Shown here: positions 48,845 to 57,832 of the stretch, one piece after another | Position numbering within the stretch: the stretch's first letter is position 1 | Layout of the letters: each line of letters begins with the position of its first letter | Assembly (NCBI GenBank): GCA_035695105.1 | Contig: DASSEV010000020.1 | Span: forward strand, 124,001-188,000 | Length of the DNA: 64,000 nt | Origin: JAICYJ01 sp035695105 | GTDB lineage: Bacteria; Actinomycetota; Thermoleophilia; Gaiellales; JAICJC01 | Direction: 5' to 3' | Notes under the pieces: generated by a model | Told to the model about the DNA's origin: nothing | What the model saw: only the letters and a program-made list of their open reading frames with translations | Databases searched by the model: none | Program-made: the position numbers and the translations under genes

Positions 48845-49914
48845 AGGCGCTCGCCTGACTCGCCGTCGAACACATGCAGCTGGGCTGGTTCGAACCGAAC
48901 GCCCACCTGGGATCCGACCGAGGGGTGGCTGCGGCCGGGGCTGCGGACGGTGATCCGCTCGCCGGTGTCGACGGTGCCGTACACGAACCCGTCAGACCCA
49001 AGCTCCTCGACGAACTCGACAGTGACCGGGATCGTTCCCGGCTCGCTGTGCCCGGCGAGCTGCAGGCCCTCCGGGCGGACGCCTGCCGTGACAGCGCCGT
49101 TCGCTCCGGGCGCCCCGAGGGCACGCGACACCGGCACGACCGTCCCGAGCACCTCGACGCCGTCGGTCACCCGCTTTCCGGGAAGCAGGTTCATCGCCGG
49201 TGAGCCCATGAAGCCGGCCACGAACACGTTGCAGGGGCGATCGTAGAGGTCGAGCGGGCGGTCGACCTGCTGGAGGACGCCCTCGTGCAGCACCGCCACC
49301 CGGTCGCCCATGGTCATCGCTTCGACCTGATCGTGGGTCACGTAGACCATGGTCACGCCGAGCCGCCGCTGGAGGGACGCGATCTGGGTGCGCGTGGAGA
49401 CGCGCAGCTTGGCGTCGAGATTCGACAGCGGCTCGTCCATGCAGAACACCTGCGGCTCGCGGACGATTGCGCGACCCATCGCGACTCGCTGACGCTGGCC
49501 GCCGGAGAGCGCACGCGGCCGGCGCTTCAGGTACGGCGTCAGCTCGAGCAGCTCCGCGGCCTCCTCGACTCGGCGCTTCACCTCCTCGCGCGGCATCCGC
49601 TTCACGCGTAGTGCGAAACCGAGGTTCTGGGCCACTGTCATATGCGGGTAGAGCGCGTAGCTCTGGAAGACCATCGCGATGTCGCGCCGCTTCGGAGCGA
49701 GGTCGGTCACGTCGCGGTCGCCGATGAAGATCTTGCCCCCGTCGGCCGGCTCCAGCCCGGCCAGCATGCGCAGCGCAGTCGACTTACCCGAGCCGCTCGG
49801 GCCGACCAGCACGCACAGCTCGCCGTCGGGGATCTCGAGCGACAGCCGGTCGACGGCCGGCCGGTGGCCGGCGGCGTAGATTCGCGACGCATACTCGAAG
49901 CGGACGCTGGACAC
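48841..49914 (-). CDS. Carbohydrate ABC transporter ATPase (MsmK/UgpC type)
   Basis: A 357-residue ATPase. Walker A GPSGSGKST at 38-46, Q-loop VFQSYALYPHMT, signature LSGGQRQRVAMGRAI, Walker B VFCMDEPLSNLDA and His-loop VTHDQVEAM are intact. The C-terminal TOBE/OB region (from 235) is of the sugar-importer type. It energises the two permeases encoded upstream. Start is GTG at 49914, three bases after the MalG-type stop. It may also serve other importers in the cell, as MsmK does elsewhere. Confidence 0.95.
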   Translation of the reverse strand: MSSVRFEYASRIYAAGHRPAVDRLSLEIPDGELCVLVGPSGSGKSTALRMLAGLEPADGGKIFIGDRDVTDLAPKRRDIAMVFQSYALYPHMTVAQNLGFALRVKRMPREEVKRRVEEAAELLELTPYLKRRPRALSGGQRQRVAMGRAIVREPQVFCMDEPLSNLDAKLRVSTRTQIASLQRRLGVTMVYVTHDQVEAMTMGDRVAVLHEGVLQQVDRPLDLYDRPCNVFVAGFMGSPAMNLLPGKRVTDGVEVLGTVVPVSRALGAPGANGAVTAGVRPEGLQLAGHSEPGTIPVTVEFVEELGSDGFVYGTVDTGERITVRSPGRSHPSVGSQVGVRFEPAQLHVFDGESGERL

Positions 49915-49916
49915 GA

Positions 49917-50783
49917 CTACCTACCGATCCCAGCCGTCAGTCCGTTGATCAGGAAGCGCTGGAAGATCAGGAATACGACGATTGCCGGCAGGGCCGAGAC
50001 GAGCGACCCCGCCATCAGCACGGGGATGTCAGTCGTTCGGCCTGCGGCCAACGCGCCGAGCCCGACCGTGATCGTCCGTTCGGAGGGGTTCTGCAGGAAC
50101 AGCAGCCCTATCAGCAGGTCGTCCCAGATCTGGATGAACTGCAGGACGAAGATGGTGGCCAGCGCGGGTACCGACATCGGCAGTGCGATCCGCAGGAAGA
50201 TCGTTGGGTACGACAGCCCGTCGATCACGCCGGCTTCGAGCACCTCGTCGGGCAGGCTCCTGTAGTACACGGTCATCAGGAAGGTGGCGAAGGGCGTTCC
50301 GATCGCCGAGTACATCAGCACCGCGCCGGTGTACGACGTCAGCAGGTGCCATTGCGCGATGTCGACGTAGGCCGGGATCACGATCGACTGCACGGGGATC
50401 AGGATGGCCGCGATGATCGCGACGAAGACGGCGGAGGCGCCGGGGTAGCGCAGCTTTGCGAACGCGAATCCGGCCATGGTCGAGCAGGTCAGGATGATCC
50501 CGATGGACAGCAGGCAGACGATCGTCGAGTTGACCAGCTGCTGCCGCCACGGCAGCGTCGAGTCGAGCGCGCGCCAGCTGGCGAGCGAGTGGCCGCCGCC
50601 GTTCAGGAACGACGACTCGCTGCGCAGCGAGGTGTCGATCATGAAGAAGAACGGGTACAGCATCACGATCCCGATCACGATCATCGCGAAGAACAGCGCC
50701 GAGCCGACGAAGGGACGGCGGATCTTCCGCGGTTCGGTGACCGGCCCCGGCAGATCGTCCAGAGTGATGAGCCCGCCGCTCAT
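49917..50783 (-). CDS. Carbohydrate ABC transporter permease, MalG type
   Basis: A 288-residue inner-membrane permease with six helices. The N-terminal helix is SALFFAMIVIGIVMLYPFFFMI, and the EAA loop that docks on the ATPase is EAGVIDGLSYPTIFLRIALPM. It is the second permease of the importer. ATG at 50783 overlaps the stop of the first permease (ATGA). The C terminus FQRFLINGLTAGIGR is the usual QRY/RFxxGLTAGxVK-type ending of this family. Confidence 0.95.
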   Translation of the reverse strand: MSGGLITLDDLPGPVTEPRKIRRPFVGSALFFAMIVIGIVMLYPFFFMIDTSLRSESSFLNGGGHSLASWRALDSTLPWRQQLVNSTIVCLLSIGIILTCSTMAGFAFAKLRYPGASAVFVAIIAAILIPVQSIVIPAYVDIAQWHLLTSYTGAVLMYSAIGTPFATFLMTVYYRSLPDEVLEAGVIDGLSYPTIFLRIALPMSVPALATIFVLQFIQIWDDLLIGLLFLQNPSERTITVGLGALAAGRTTDIPVLMAGSLVSALPAIVVFLIFQRFLINGLTAGIGR

Positions 50784-51712
50784 TCCTTGGTCCTCAGCAG
50801 GACGATCTGGACGATGCCGACGGTCGCCATGATCACGAACAGGATGACCCCGAGCATCGCGCCCGTGCCGAACTGCCCGACCGCGAACGCCGTCTGGTAG
50901 ACGAAGAACTCGAGCGTGGTGGTGCCGTAGCCGGGCCCGCCGCTGGTCATGACGAAGATCAGGCTGAAGAGCGCGGTGAAGGCGCTGATCAGCGTCATCA
51001 TGAGCGCGAACTGGATGAACCGCTTGAGCTGCGGAACGGTGACGCGGCGGAAGGTCTGCCAGCCGCTTGCGCCGTCGACCCGGGCGGCCTCCGCGAGGTG
51101 CGGATCGAGCGTCGCCATCCCGGTCAGGAAGATGATCATGTTCGTGCCGATCATCGACCAGACGAAGGTCAGGGCCACCGCGAGCAGGGCGGACCGCTCG
51201 CCTGACAGAAAGTCGGTGGAGAGGAACCCCAGCCCGACAGCCGAGAGCATCGAGTTCAGCTGGCCGTTGGCCGCGAAGAAGCGCTCGGCGACCATGCCGA
51301 TCACCACCCACGAGATCGCGGTCGGCAGGAAGTAGGCCGAACGGAATATCCGCCAGCCGAAGACATGGGTGTCGAGCAGGAAGGCAATGCCGAGCGGGAT
51401 CACCAGCGCAAGCGGAATGGCCAGGATGAGCAGGAGGTTGTTCTGCAGAACCCGCCAGAACGCCGGGTCATGGAACTCGTGGGTGTATGTCGAGGGGCCG
51501 ATGTAGGTGGCCGTGATGCCATCCCACTGTGTGAGGGAGTAGTAGAACGCCTGCAACATCGGCCAGCCGAGGATGACTGCCACCAGCAGGAACGCCGGCG
51601 CCGTCATCGCCACCCCGACGAGGCCGCGGCCGCGGTGCAGACGGGTGCGCCGCGGCCTGGTCGGGGCCGGCGGGAGGTCGGTGCGTGAAGCAGGTGTTGC
51701 CTGAACCGTCAT
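50780..51712 (-). CDS. Carbohydrate ABC transporter permease, MalF type
   Basis: A 310-residue permease with six helices. The first is GVAMTAPAFLLVAVILGWPMLQAFYYSLTQW, typical of the MalF/UgpA group without the extra periplasmic loop, and the EAA loop is EAARVDGASGWQTFRRVTVPQL. It pairs with the MalG-type protein. A stem-loop at 51720-51762 separates it from the binding-protein gene, consistent with lower expression of the membrane subunits than of the binding protein. Confidence 0.95.
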   Translation of the reverse strand: MTVQATPASRTDLPPAPTRPRRTRLHRGRGLVGVAMTAPAFLLVAVILGWPMLQAFYYSLTQWDGITATYIGPSTYTHEFHDPAFWRVLQNNLLLILAIPLALVIPLGIAFLLDTHVFGWRIFRSAYFLPTAISWVVIGMVAERFFAANGQLNSMLSAVGLGFLSTDFLSGERSALLAVALTFVWSMIGTNMIIFLTGMATLDPHLAEAARVDGASGWQTFRRVTVPQLKRFIQFALMMTLISAFTALFSLIFVMTSGGPGYGTTTLEFFVYQTAFAVGQFGTGAMLGVILFVIMATVGIVQIVLLRTKE

Positions 51713-51719
51713 CGTGGAG

Positions 51720-51762
51720 CCCGGCCGGGCGGGCCCTCATGCTACGGGCACGCCCGGCCGGG
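51720..51762 (-). promoter_or_regulatory. Intra-operon stem-loop after the binding-protein gene
   Basis: A 12-bp perfect stem (CCCGGCCGGGCG and its complement) with a 19-base loop lies between the solute-binding protein and the permease genes. Such loops in sugar-transport operons stabilise the upstream mRNA or attenuate the downstream part. Confidence 0.6.
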
Positions 51763-51768
51763 AGTGAG

Positions 51769-53076
51769 TCATCCGCCCGAGTAGGACGTCCCTCGCTGGC
51801 TGGCGGGCAGCTGTTGCCAGGTGCTGTTCATCTCATTGAGAGCGTCTGTGACCGAGATCTTGCCGGCTAGCACGCTGGGCAGGAACTTGTTGCCGGTGTT
51901 GACGACGTTTCCCTGAGTCACGTTATCGAGCATCGGGTAGCGGGTGTAGCCCTGCGACGCCGCGAAGTCCAGCATCTGCTGGTTGACCGGGTTCGACGTG
52001 GTCGAGCCGACGACATCGGGGATGAGGCCGGCGTCGTTGACCGCCTTGACACCCTCGGGAGACGCGATGAACGCGAGGAAGTCGGCGGCCTGCTGCTTGT
52101 GTGGCGAGTAGCTCATGATCGAGAAGCCGTCGCCCGGGTACTCCACGACGCCCTTGATCGGCGAATCGGAGAAGCCTGGCACGAATGCGGCGACGTTACT
52201 GCCCATCGCGTCCGTGAACTTCTGGGTGTCCCAGGTGCCGTCGACGATCATGGCCGCCTTGCCCGACATGAACTGCTGGATGTTGTTGGTCGTGGTCAGG
52301 ACGTTGCTGTTCGTGCAGCCGCTCTTCTCGAGCTGCGCCCAGTGGTCGAACTGGGACGAGACCTGCGAGGAGTTCCACGGAATCGTGCCGTCGTACAGGC
52401 CCTTCCACTGATCCACGCTGAACTGCCCGATCATCAGGTAGCTGGCGTCGTACCAGGGGTAGAACTCCGTGCCCAGCGACTGGCCGCCGTTGCCGTAGAC
52501 GATGGGCGTGAAGCCGGCAGCCTTCAGCTTGGAGCAGGCGGCGTTCAGCTCATCCCATGTCTGTGGCACCGAGCTCACACCGGCCTTCTGGAAGTCCTTC
52601 TTGTTGTAGAAGCCGATGTAGAACTGATCCTCCAGCGGCATCACGTACGCCGGTCCCGCGCTGGAGAGATCCGCAGACATCCACTGCATGCCCTTCATCT
52701 TGTCGAGCGCCGACTGAGGCACGAGGCCGGTCAGCTTCTGCAGGTAGTTGATGTCCTGAAGCGTGAACAGGCCGGTCCATTGGACTGCGATGTCCGGACC
52801 GGTATGCGAGATCGCAGCCGTCTTCAGCAGGGCGAAGTAGTTGTCAGCCGGCTGGCTGACGATCTTGATCGTGACATTCGGATGAAGCTTCTCGTACGCC
52901 TTGACGAGGTTCTGAGTCGCCGTCGCGTTCTGCTCCGTGCCGTAGTTATGCCAGAGGGTCAGGGTCACCGGGGCGGAGGAGCCAGAGCCTCCGCTCCCCG
53001 ACGAGCTCGACCCGCCGCACCCGGCGAGCGCGATCGAGGCGACGACCACCGCGATCGATAGACCTATTCTGCGCAC
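51769..53076 (-). CDS. Extracellular sugar-binding lipoprotein (ABC importer)
   Basis: A 435-residue solute-binding protein. GTG at 53076 is preferred over an ATG 51 bases upstream because GGAGG lies six bases before it and a standard lipoprotein signal follows (RRIGLSIAVVVASIALAGC). A Ser/Gly linker leads to the type 1 extracellular SBP fold (VTLTLWHNYGTEQNATATQNLVKAYEKLHPNV). Ligand-binding aromatic residues are spread through the protein (WTGLF, YPWYD). It delivers a sugar or sugar derivative to the permeases. Exact ligand unknown. Confidence 0.92.
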   Translation of the reverse strand: MRRIGLSIAVVVASIALAGCGGSSSSGSGGSGSSAPVTLTLWHNYGTEQNATATQNLVKAYEKLHPNVTIKIVSQPADNYFALLKTAAISHTGPDIAVQWTGLFTLQDINYLQKLTGLVPQSALDKMKGMQWMSADLSSAGPAYVMPLEDQFYIGFYNKKDFQKAGVSSVPQTWDELNAACSKLKAAGFTPIVYGNGGQSLGTEFYPWYDASYLMIGQFSVDQWKGLYDGTIPWNSSQVSSQFDHWAQLEKSGCTNSNVLTTTNNIQQFMSGKAAMIVDGTWDTQKFTDAMGSNVAAFVPGFSDSPIKGVVEYPGDGFSIMSYSPHKQQAADFLAFIASPEGVKAVNDAGLIPDVVGSTTSNPVNQQMLDFAASQGYTRYPMLDNVTQGNVVNTGNKFLPSVLAGKISVTDALNEMNSTWQQLPASQRGTSYSGG

Positions 53077-53123
53077 CGCTCTCCTCCTTGGTTGGAGCGG
53101 CCGGGAATCCCGTCCGCCATCTC

Positions 53124-54848
53124 TCATGACCTCCCCACCATTGGCTCCACCAGTCTCGGAGCCTCTGCCGGTGGCGTCTGGAGGAAGTCGAAGTCGCACC
53201 CCTCATCTGCCTGGGTCACGTGCTGCTGGTAGAGCGCCGGCCAGCCCCTCCGGTGCTCGCTCGGCGCCGGCCGCCACCGGTCTCGGCGGGCAGCCAGCTC
53301 ATCTGCCGGAAGATCGAGGTCGAGCGTGCCCGCCTCGACGTCCAGCACGATCTCATCGCCGTCGCGCACGAGCGCGAGCGGCCCGCCGACACCGGCCTCC
53401 GGAGCCACATGGACGATGCAGGTGCCGAAGGCCGTGCCACTGATGCGGCCGTCCGTGACGCGCACCATGTCGTCGACCCCGGCGGCGGCCAGCCGCGCCG
53501 GCACCGGCACATGTCCCCACTCGGGCATCCCCGGTACGCCGACCGGGCCGGCGCCCGCGAGCACCAGGACGCTCGATGCCGATACGTCCAGGGCTGGGTC
53601 GTCGATCCGTTCGCGCATCTCCTCGTAGGACGAGAAGACGACGGCGGGCCCCCGGTGCCGGAACAGCCGCGGTGACGCGGCGGACTTCTTCAGCAACGCG
53701 CCGCCCGGCGCCAGCGATCCGTGCACGACTGCGAACGCGCCCTCCTCGGCCAGCGAGTCGGCACACGACCTGATCGCGGGACCGGTGACAGCGACGCCCT
53801 CGGTCTCCTCGGCCCAGGTGCGGCCGGAGGCGGTGACCGCGTCGAGGTCGAACAGGGCGCCGAGCTCGGCCACCAGAGCGGGAACGCCGCCGGCCTGGTG
53901 GAACTCCTGCATCAGCATGCTGCCCGTCGGCTCGACGTCTGCCACCACCGGCACGCTCCGCGCGATGCGGCCGATCTCCTCGAGCGTCAGCCCGACGCCG
54001 GCCCGGCGAGCGATTGCCAGCAGGTGGATGACAGCGTTGGTCGACCCGCCGACTGCACTCAGGCCGCGGACGGCATTGGCAAACGCGCGCTCCGTGAGAA
54101 CGGCGGACGGGCGGACATCCTCCCGCACCATGTGCACGATCCGCTCGCCAGAGGCACGAGCGACGGCCGAGCGGGCATCCTCGCCGCTTGGGATCGCCGC
54201 CGCTCCGGCCGGCATCAGCCCCAGCAGCTCCGTCACGATTGCCATGCTGGACGCCGTGCCCATGGTGTTGCATGACCCTTGCCCGCAACACAGGCAACGC
54301 TCGAACTCCTGCCACTCCTGATCGCTCATCGCACCCGTTCGGTGGGCGTCGAAGGCTCGCCAGAGGTCGGTTCCGGTTCCCACTCGCCGGCCCTGGAAGG
54401 TCGACACCGGGCGCGGCCCTGCAGTCACGACCAGTGTCGGCAGGTCGCTGCTGACTGCGCCCATGATCGCTCCCGGCACCGACTTGTCGCAGTTGGCGAG
54501 GAGCACGACACCGTCCAGCGGGTAGGCGCGGAGGTACTCCTCGACCTCCATGGCAAGGAGGTTGCGGTAGAGCATCGCGCTCGGCTTCATCAGATCCTCG
54601 CCGAGGCTCATCACCGGGAACTCCATCGGAACACCGCCCGCGGCGGTCACCCCTGCGGCGACCTCACCCGCCAGCTCGCGCAGGGGAAGGTTGCAGGGGT
54701 TGAGGTCGGACGCGGAGTTCGCGATGCCGATCACCGGCCGGCCGCCCGCCGGATCGACCGCTGAGCCGCTGTTGCAGGCAGAGACGCGGTGCAGCACGGC
54801 GACCTCGTCGTCGCCCGCGAACCAGCGGCTCGATCGAAGCTCGTGCAT
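53124..54848 (-). CDS. IlvD/EDD-family dehydratase, probable sugar-acid dehydratase
   Basis: A 574-residue Fe-S dehydratase. Family motifs: ANSASDLNPCNLPLRELAG, LLANCDKSVPGAIMGA, CLCCGQGSCNTMGTASSM (the Fe-S cysteines) and TDGRISGTAFGTCIVHVAPEAG, with the active-site Ser in the last. Length and motif variants are those of the sugar-acid group (arabonate, xylonate, gluconate) rather than of IlvD in valine synthesis. It removes water from an aldonic acid to give the 2-keto-3-deoxy acid. Start overlaps the preceding stop (TGATG), and the transporter follows 47 bases on. Confidence 0.9.
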   Translation of the reverse strand: MHELRSSRWFAGDDEVAVLHRVSACNSGSAVDPAGGRPVIGIANSASDLNPCNLPLRELAGEVAAGVTAAGGVPMEFPVMSLGEDLMKPSAMLYRNLLAMEVEEYLRAYPLDGVVLLANCDKSVPGAIMGAVSSDLPTLVVTAGPRPVSTFQGRRVGTGTDLWRAFDAHRTGAMSDQEWQEFERCLCCGQGSCNTMGTASSMAIVTELLGLMPAGAAAIPSGEDARSAVARASGERIVHMVREDVRPSAVLTERAFANAVRGLSAVGGSTNAVIHLLAIARRAGVGLTLEEIGRIARSVPVVADVEPTGSMLMQEFHQAGGVPALVAELGALFDLDAVTASGRTWAEETEGVAVTGPAIRSCADSLAEEGAFAVVHGSLAPGGALLKKSAASPRLFRHRGPAVVFSSYEEMRERIDDPALDVSASSVLVLAGAGPVGVPGMPEWGHVPVPARLAAAGVDDMVRVTDGRISGTAFGTCIVHVAPEAGVGGPLALVRDGDEIVLDVEAGTLDLDLPADELAARRDRWRPAPSEHRRGWPALYQQHVTQADEGCDFDFLQTPPAEAPRLVEPMVGRS

Positions 54849-55768
54849 CAGGGCTTCGGCACCCCCAGCCCGGGAGCCCCCGGCTGCGACTGGACGAGCG
54901 CTTCGTCGCTCCGCTCGAGCCACTCGAGCGCGATCTGGGCACGCCGCACCTTTTCCCGCGCGATGGCCACGGCGTCGGCCTCGATGTGCATACCCGACGG
55001 ATACAACGGCAGCGAGTTCCGAAGGCCGAACTTCGCATACAGCGGTGACGCTGCTGTGACCAGCTCTGCAAGCTGCTCGCCGCGGACGATCCCGCCCAGC
55101 GCGTCCGGCGCCTCCACGTAGAGGTCGAGCGGCAGCTCGCAGACTGCCCGCATGTCGGCCAACTCGTCCAGCGACAGGTCGGTTGGGAGGTTCACGGTGT
55201 CCGCGCCGAGATCTGCCAGGACGGCCAGGGCAGCGGGGTTCGAGGGGGCCAGCATGACCGAGACCTTCCACACCACGTCGGCCGGGATTGCGCCCGATCG
55301 CTGGGCGTCCGCGAGCGTCTTCAGCAGCCCGAGGTCCGCCACCAGGAACCCGCGGATGCCGCAGTCGACGGCACGCAGCACGTCCTCGACGGCGTACCCG
55401 AGCTGACGCAGCCCGCGCACACCGCCGGCGACGGCGCCGCCGTCCGCCGCGCGGGACATCGCAAACGGTCCCCACTCCTCACGCGGCCCCACGAACAGCG
55501 ACACCTCGAGACCGGCGTCTGCCGCCGCTCGTGCCATCTCGCCCAGTTCGCCGCGCGAGAGCAGCATCGCGCCGGATCCCTGGGACACGCGGTTGACCGT
55601 GACACCTCTGGCGGCCGCTTCCTCGACGACAGCGCGCAGCACCGCAGGGCCCTCCACCGACGGGATCTCGATCCGGAAGTGCGCACCGTCCGGAAACCTT
55701 CGGGTGCTCGCATCGGGCAGGCGCTCCTGTGGCAGGCCGGCCGCCGTGAGCACATCGTGCGCCTTCAT
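54848..55768 (-). CDS. TIM-barrel protein of unknown activity (U32-peptidase-like)
   Basis: A 306-residue cytosolic protein. Strand-helix repeats are clear, for example GPAVLRAVVEEAAARGVTVNRVSQGSGAML, GLEVSLFVGPREEW, GIRGFLVADLGLLKTL, GADTVNLPTDLSLDEL and LPLDLYVEAPDALGG. The order resembles peptidase U32 and KDPG-aldolase-like barrels. The four-cysteine Fe-S site of U32 enzymes is missing, and no Schiff-base Lys is obvious. Its place between an M24-fold protein and a sugar-acid dehydratase suggests a carbon-carbon or isomerase step in the same pathway. Both ends overlap the neighbours by 1-4 bases. Confidence 0.6.
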   Translation of the reverse strand: MKAHDVLTAAGLPQERLPDASTRRFPDGAHFRIEIPSVEGPAVLRAVVEEAAARGVTVNRVSQGSGAMLLSRGELGEMARAAADAGLEVSLFVGPREEWGPFAMSRAADGGAVAGGVRGLRQLGYAVEDVLRAVDCGIRGFLVADLGLLKTLADAQRSGAIPADVVWKVSVMLAPSNPAALAVLADLGADTVNLPTDLSLDELADMRAVCELPLDLYVEAPDALGGIVRGEQLAELVTAASPLYAKFGLRNSLPLYPSGMHIEADAVAIAREKVRRAQIALEWLERSDEALVQSQPGAPGLGVPKP

Positions 55769-56937
55769 TCCGACCCCACCTCCAGTACCGCCGGCCGCGG
55801 CACGTCCGTGTCCTCGTCGACCAGCGGCCAGCCGCCGGTGGTGGTGATCAACTCCAGGCCCGAAGCGCCGGCGATGTACGTGTCCTCGTCCTTCGCCCCG
55901 CCGGGCAGGCTTGGGTTCCAGGCGAACGCCGTGCCGGCGGCGATCACCTCGGCCCACCACACGCTGCCTGTCTCGGCGGGAGCGATCTCGAACTCTCGTT
56001 GGCCATACCCGATCGGGCCCCCCTGGTAGTGCCGCCGCCACTCACCGGCTGCGCCGGCATGCGCATAGCCCGCCGAAAGGGCCTCCAGCGCGTCGCCGTA
56101 CGCCGCACCCGGCTGGGCTGCGCGCAACGCGGCCCGATGGATCTCCCGGCAGGCGGACAGCCCCCGCTCCAACTCGGGGGCGTCCTCGGTGACCGCATGA
56201 CGTGTGAGTGCGACATGCAACCCGCCCCGCCGGGCGACCAGCACGGCCATCACCGATTGCGTCGGCCGGCTACCGTTGGCGACTGGGTGCCGGAAGGCGA
56301 GCATGCGGTCGTCACCGCCGACCAGGAGGCATGGCGCGTCGGCGCCACAGCGCTCGACGGCGGCCGCGATGCGTGCGGCGATGTCGCGGTCGGCCTCGCC
56401 GGGCCGCCACTCCCGCAGCGCCTGCTCGACCGCATTCGCCGCGTCGTGTCCGAGGTCTCGCAGATCGTGCTGCTCCGCCTCGGAAAGGGGCAGGCGCGCC
56501 CGGGCCAGAGCGTGGTCGAGGTCGTGCCCGAATGCCCTGTGGCCGTCCGATCCCAGGTCGTCAGGAGCAGCCCCAAGCGCCTCGGCGGCTGCGTCGACCA
56601 TGGCATCGGTGTCCCACCAGGCGACGGCCTCGACAGCGACGCCGGCCGGCGCCAGCTCCGCCCTGATACGGGGCGCCTCCACCTCGTTCGTGATCACAAT
56701 GGCCGCCGACGGCCCAACTGCAAGCCACACGGTGTCGACCGCGGCGGTGCGGTCGATCGGCGGATTCATGCCGCCCGTTGCCCACGCGACCGGCCCGGGC
56801 CGGGTGAGCACGACACCCGGTACCTGGTGCGTGCCGATCACCTCGCGAACGCGCTCGAGCGCGCTGCGCTGCCGTCGCGCGAGGCGATCGTTTCGGTGCG
56901 TTGACGGATCGATGGCGGGGACTGTAGTGTTCGTCAT
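55765..56937 (-). CDS. M24-fold (creatinase/aminopeptidase P-like) protein lacking metal ligands
   Basis: A 390-residue protein with the creatinase layout: N-terminal domain to about 170 (VPGVVLTRPGPVAWATGGMNPPIDRTAAVDTVWLAVG), then the pita-bread domain (HDAANAVEQALREWRPGEADRDIAARI, HYQGGPIGYGQREFE, AWNPSLPGGAKDEDTYI). The canonical Asp-Asp pair in the DxG...D segment reads MAVLVARRGGLHVALTRH, so metal binding looks lost, as in creatinase. A C-N hydrolase on an imported compound is possible. It is the first gene of the operon and its ATG lies inside the operator palindrome shared with the IclR gene. Confidence 0.65.
   Translation of the reverse strand: MTNTTVPAIDPSTHRNDRLARRQRSALERVREVIGTHQVPGVVLTRPGPVAWATGGMNPPIDRTAAVDTVWLAVGPSAAIVITNEVEAPRIRAELAPAGVAVEAVAWWDTDAMVDAAAEALGAAPDDLGSDGHRAFGHDLDHALARARLPLSEAEQHDLRDLGHDAANAVEQALREWRPGEADRDIAARIAAAVERCGADAPCLLVGGDDRMLAFRHPVANGSRPTQSVMAVLVARRGGLHVALTRHAVTEDAPELERGLSACREIHRAALRAAQPGAAYGDALEALSAGYAHAGAAGEWRRHYQGGPIGYGQREFEIAPAETGSVWWAEVIAAGTAFAWNPSLPGGAKDEDTYIAGASGLELITTTGGWPLVDEDTDVPRPAVLEVGSE
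56901..56928 (+). promoter_or_regulatory. Candidate promoter of the IclR gene (leaderless)
   Basis: TTGACG at 56901-56906 and TGTAGT at 56923-56928 are separated by 16 bases. The next 7 bases lead exactly to the A of ATG 56936, so the transcript would begin at the start codon. No ribosome binding site is present, which agrees with a leaderless mRNA. Confidence 0.5.
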
Positions 56938-56945
56938 GGACGAAC
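56929..56945. promoter_or_regulatory. Palindrome over both divergent start codons, candidate IclR operator
   Basis: GTTCGTC and GACGAAC form a perfect 7-bp inverted repeat around ATG. It covers the start codon of the IclR gene (56936) and that of the divergent M24 gene (56937), and touches the predicted -10 box, so binding would block both units. Confidence 0.55.
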
Positions 56946-57832
56946 GAGGTACGGTATTCCCGTCTAGCCAATCAGACGCCGGTGCGCATGTCAACGGCCC
57001 GGCGACGACCCCGGACACTGCTATCGCAACGTCAGCAAAGCCATCTGTCGCCGGCGACCGCTACCTCGTCGGGAGTGTCAGCCGGGCGATGCGGATGGTG
57101 GGCACGGTCGCCGATGCTCCCGAGGGTCTCACGCTGACGGAGATCGCGCGCGAGCTCGGCATGTCGAAGAGCGCTGCGCACGCCCTCGCCCGGACACTCG
57201 TCGCCGGGGGCTACCTGCGCACGATCGAGCCGGGCCCCCGGTACCGGCCTGGAATGGAGCTGGTCCGCCTCGGTGAGGCTGCCAGCGGATCGATTCAGGT
57301 GGCCCGACTGTGTCATCCGGTCCTGCTCGAGCTGACGCGGCTGACAGGCTTGACCACCCGAGCGGCTATCAGCGACGAAGGCTACCCGGTGTTCGTCGAT
57401 CGGGTCGACGCGCCGGGCCTCGTGCGCTTCCACACGCCGCTCGGCGTTCGCGAGCTGCCCCATACGAGTGCAGCGGGGAAGGCAATCCTTGCGGCGTTGC
57501 CGGCGGCAGTTGCGGAGCGCATCGCAGCCGAGACGGGCCTGCCCAAGCGAACGTCCAACTCCCTACGCAGCGTCACGGGCCTCTTGGCCGAGCTCGAGGA
57601 TGTCCGGGAGCGCGGGTACGCGATCGATGCCGAGGAGGATGCGCTGGGAGTCATGTGCGTTGCCGTTACCTTCTCGGATCACGCCGGCCAGGTGGCCGGC
57701 GCAGTCAGCGCGACGGGGCTCTCCGGCACAGTTCAGGCGCGCGGCGTGGATGCACTCGCCGCGGAGGTGCAGGCGGCTGCCGATCGGGTCACGTCGCTGC
57801 TGGGTGGCGGAGAGCGGTCGGGAGGGCTCTGA
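56936..57832 (+). CDS. IclR-family transcriptional regulator
   Basis: A 298-residue regulator. After a disordered N terminus (to about 40) comes the winged helix VGSVSRAMRMVGTVADAPEGLTLTEIARELGMSKSAAHALARTLVAGGYL, then the ligand-binding domain with LTGLTTRAAISDEGYPVFVDRV, HTSAAGKAILAALP and GYAIDAEEDALGVMCVAVTF. IclR ligands are often sugar acids or aromatic acids, in line with the divergent sugar operon. No in-frame alternative start exists before the HTH, so ATG 56936 stands, within the palindrome. Its stop overlaps the next start (TGATG). Confidence 0.92.
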   Translation: MDERGTVFPSSQSDAGAHVNGPATTPDTAIATSAKPSVAGDRYLVGSVSRAMRMVGTVADAPEGLTLTEIARELGMSKSAAHALARTLVAGGYLRTIEPGPRYRPGMELVRLGEAASGSIQVARLCHPVLLELTRLTGLTTRAAISDEGYPVFVDRVDAPGLVRFHTPLGVRELPHTSAAGKAILAALPAAVAERIAAETGLPKRTSNSLRSVTGLLAELEDVRERGYAIDAEEDALGVMCVAVTFSDHAGQVAGAVSATGLSGTVQARGVDALAAEVQAAADRVTSLLGGGERSGGL

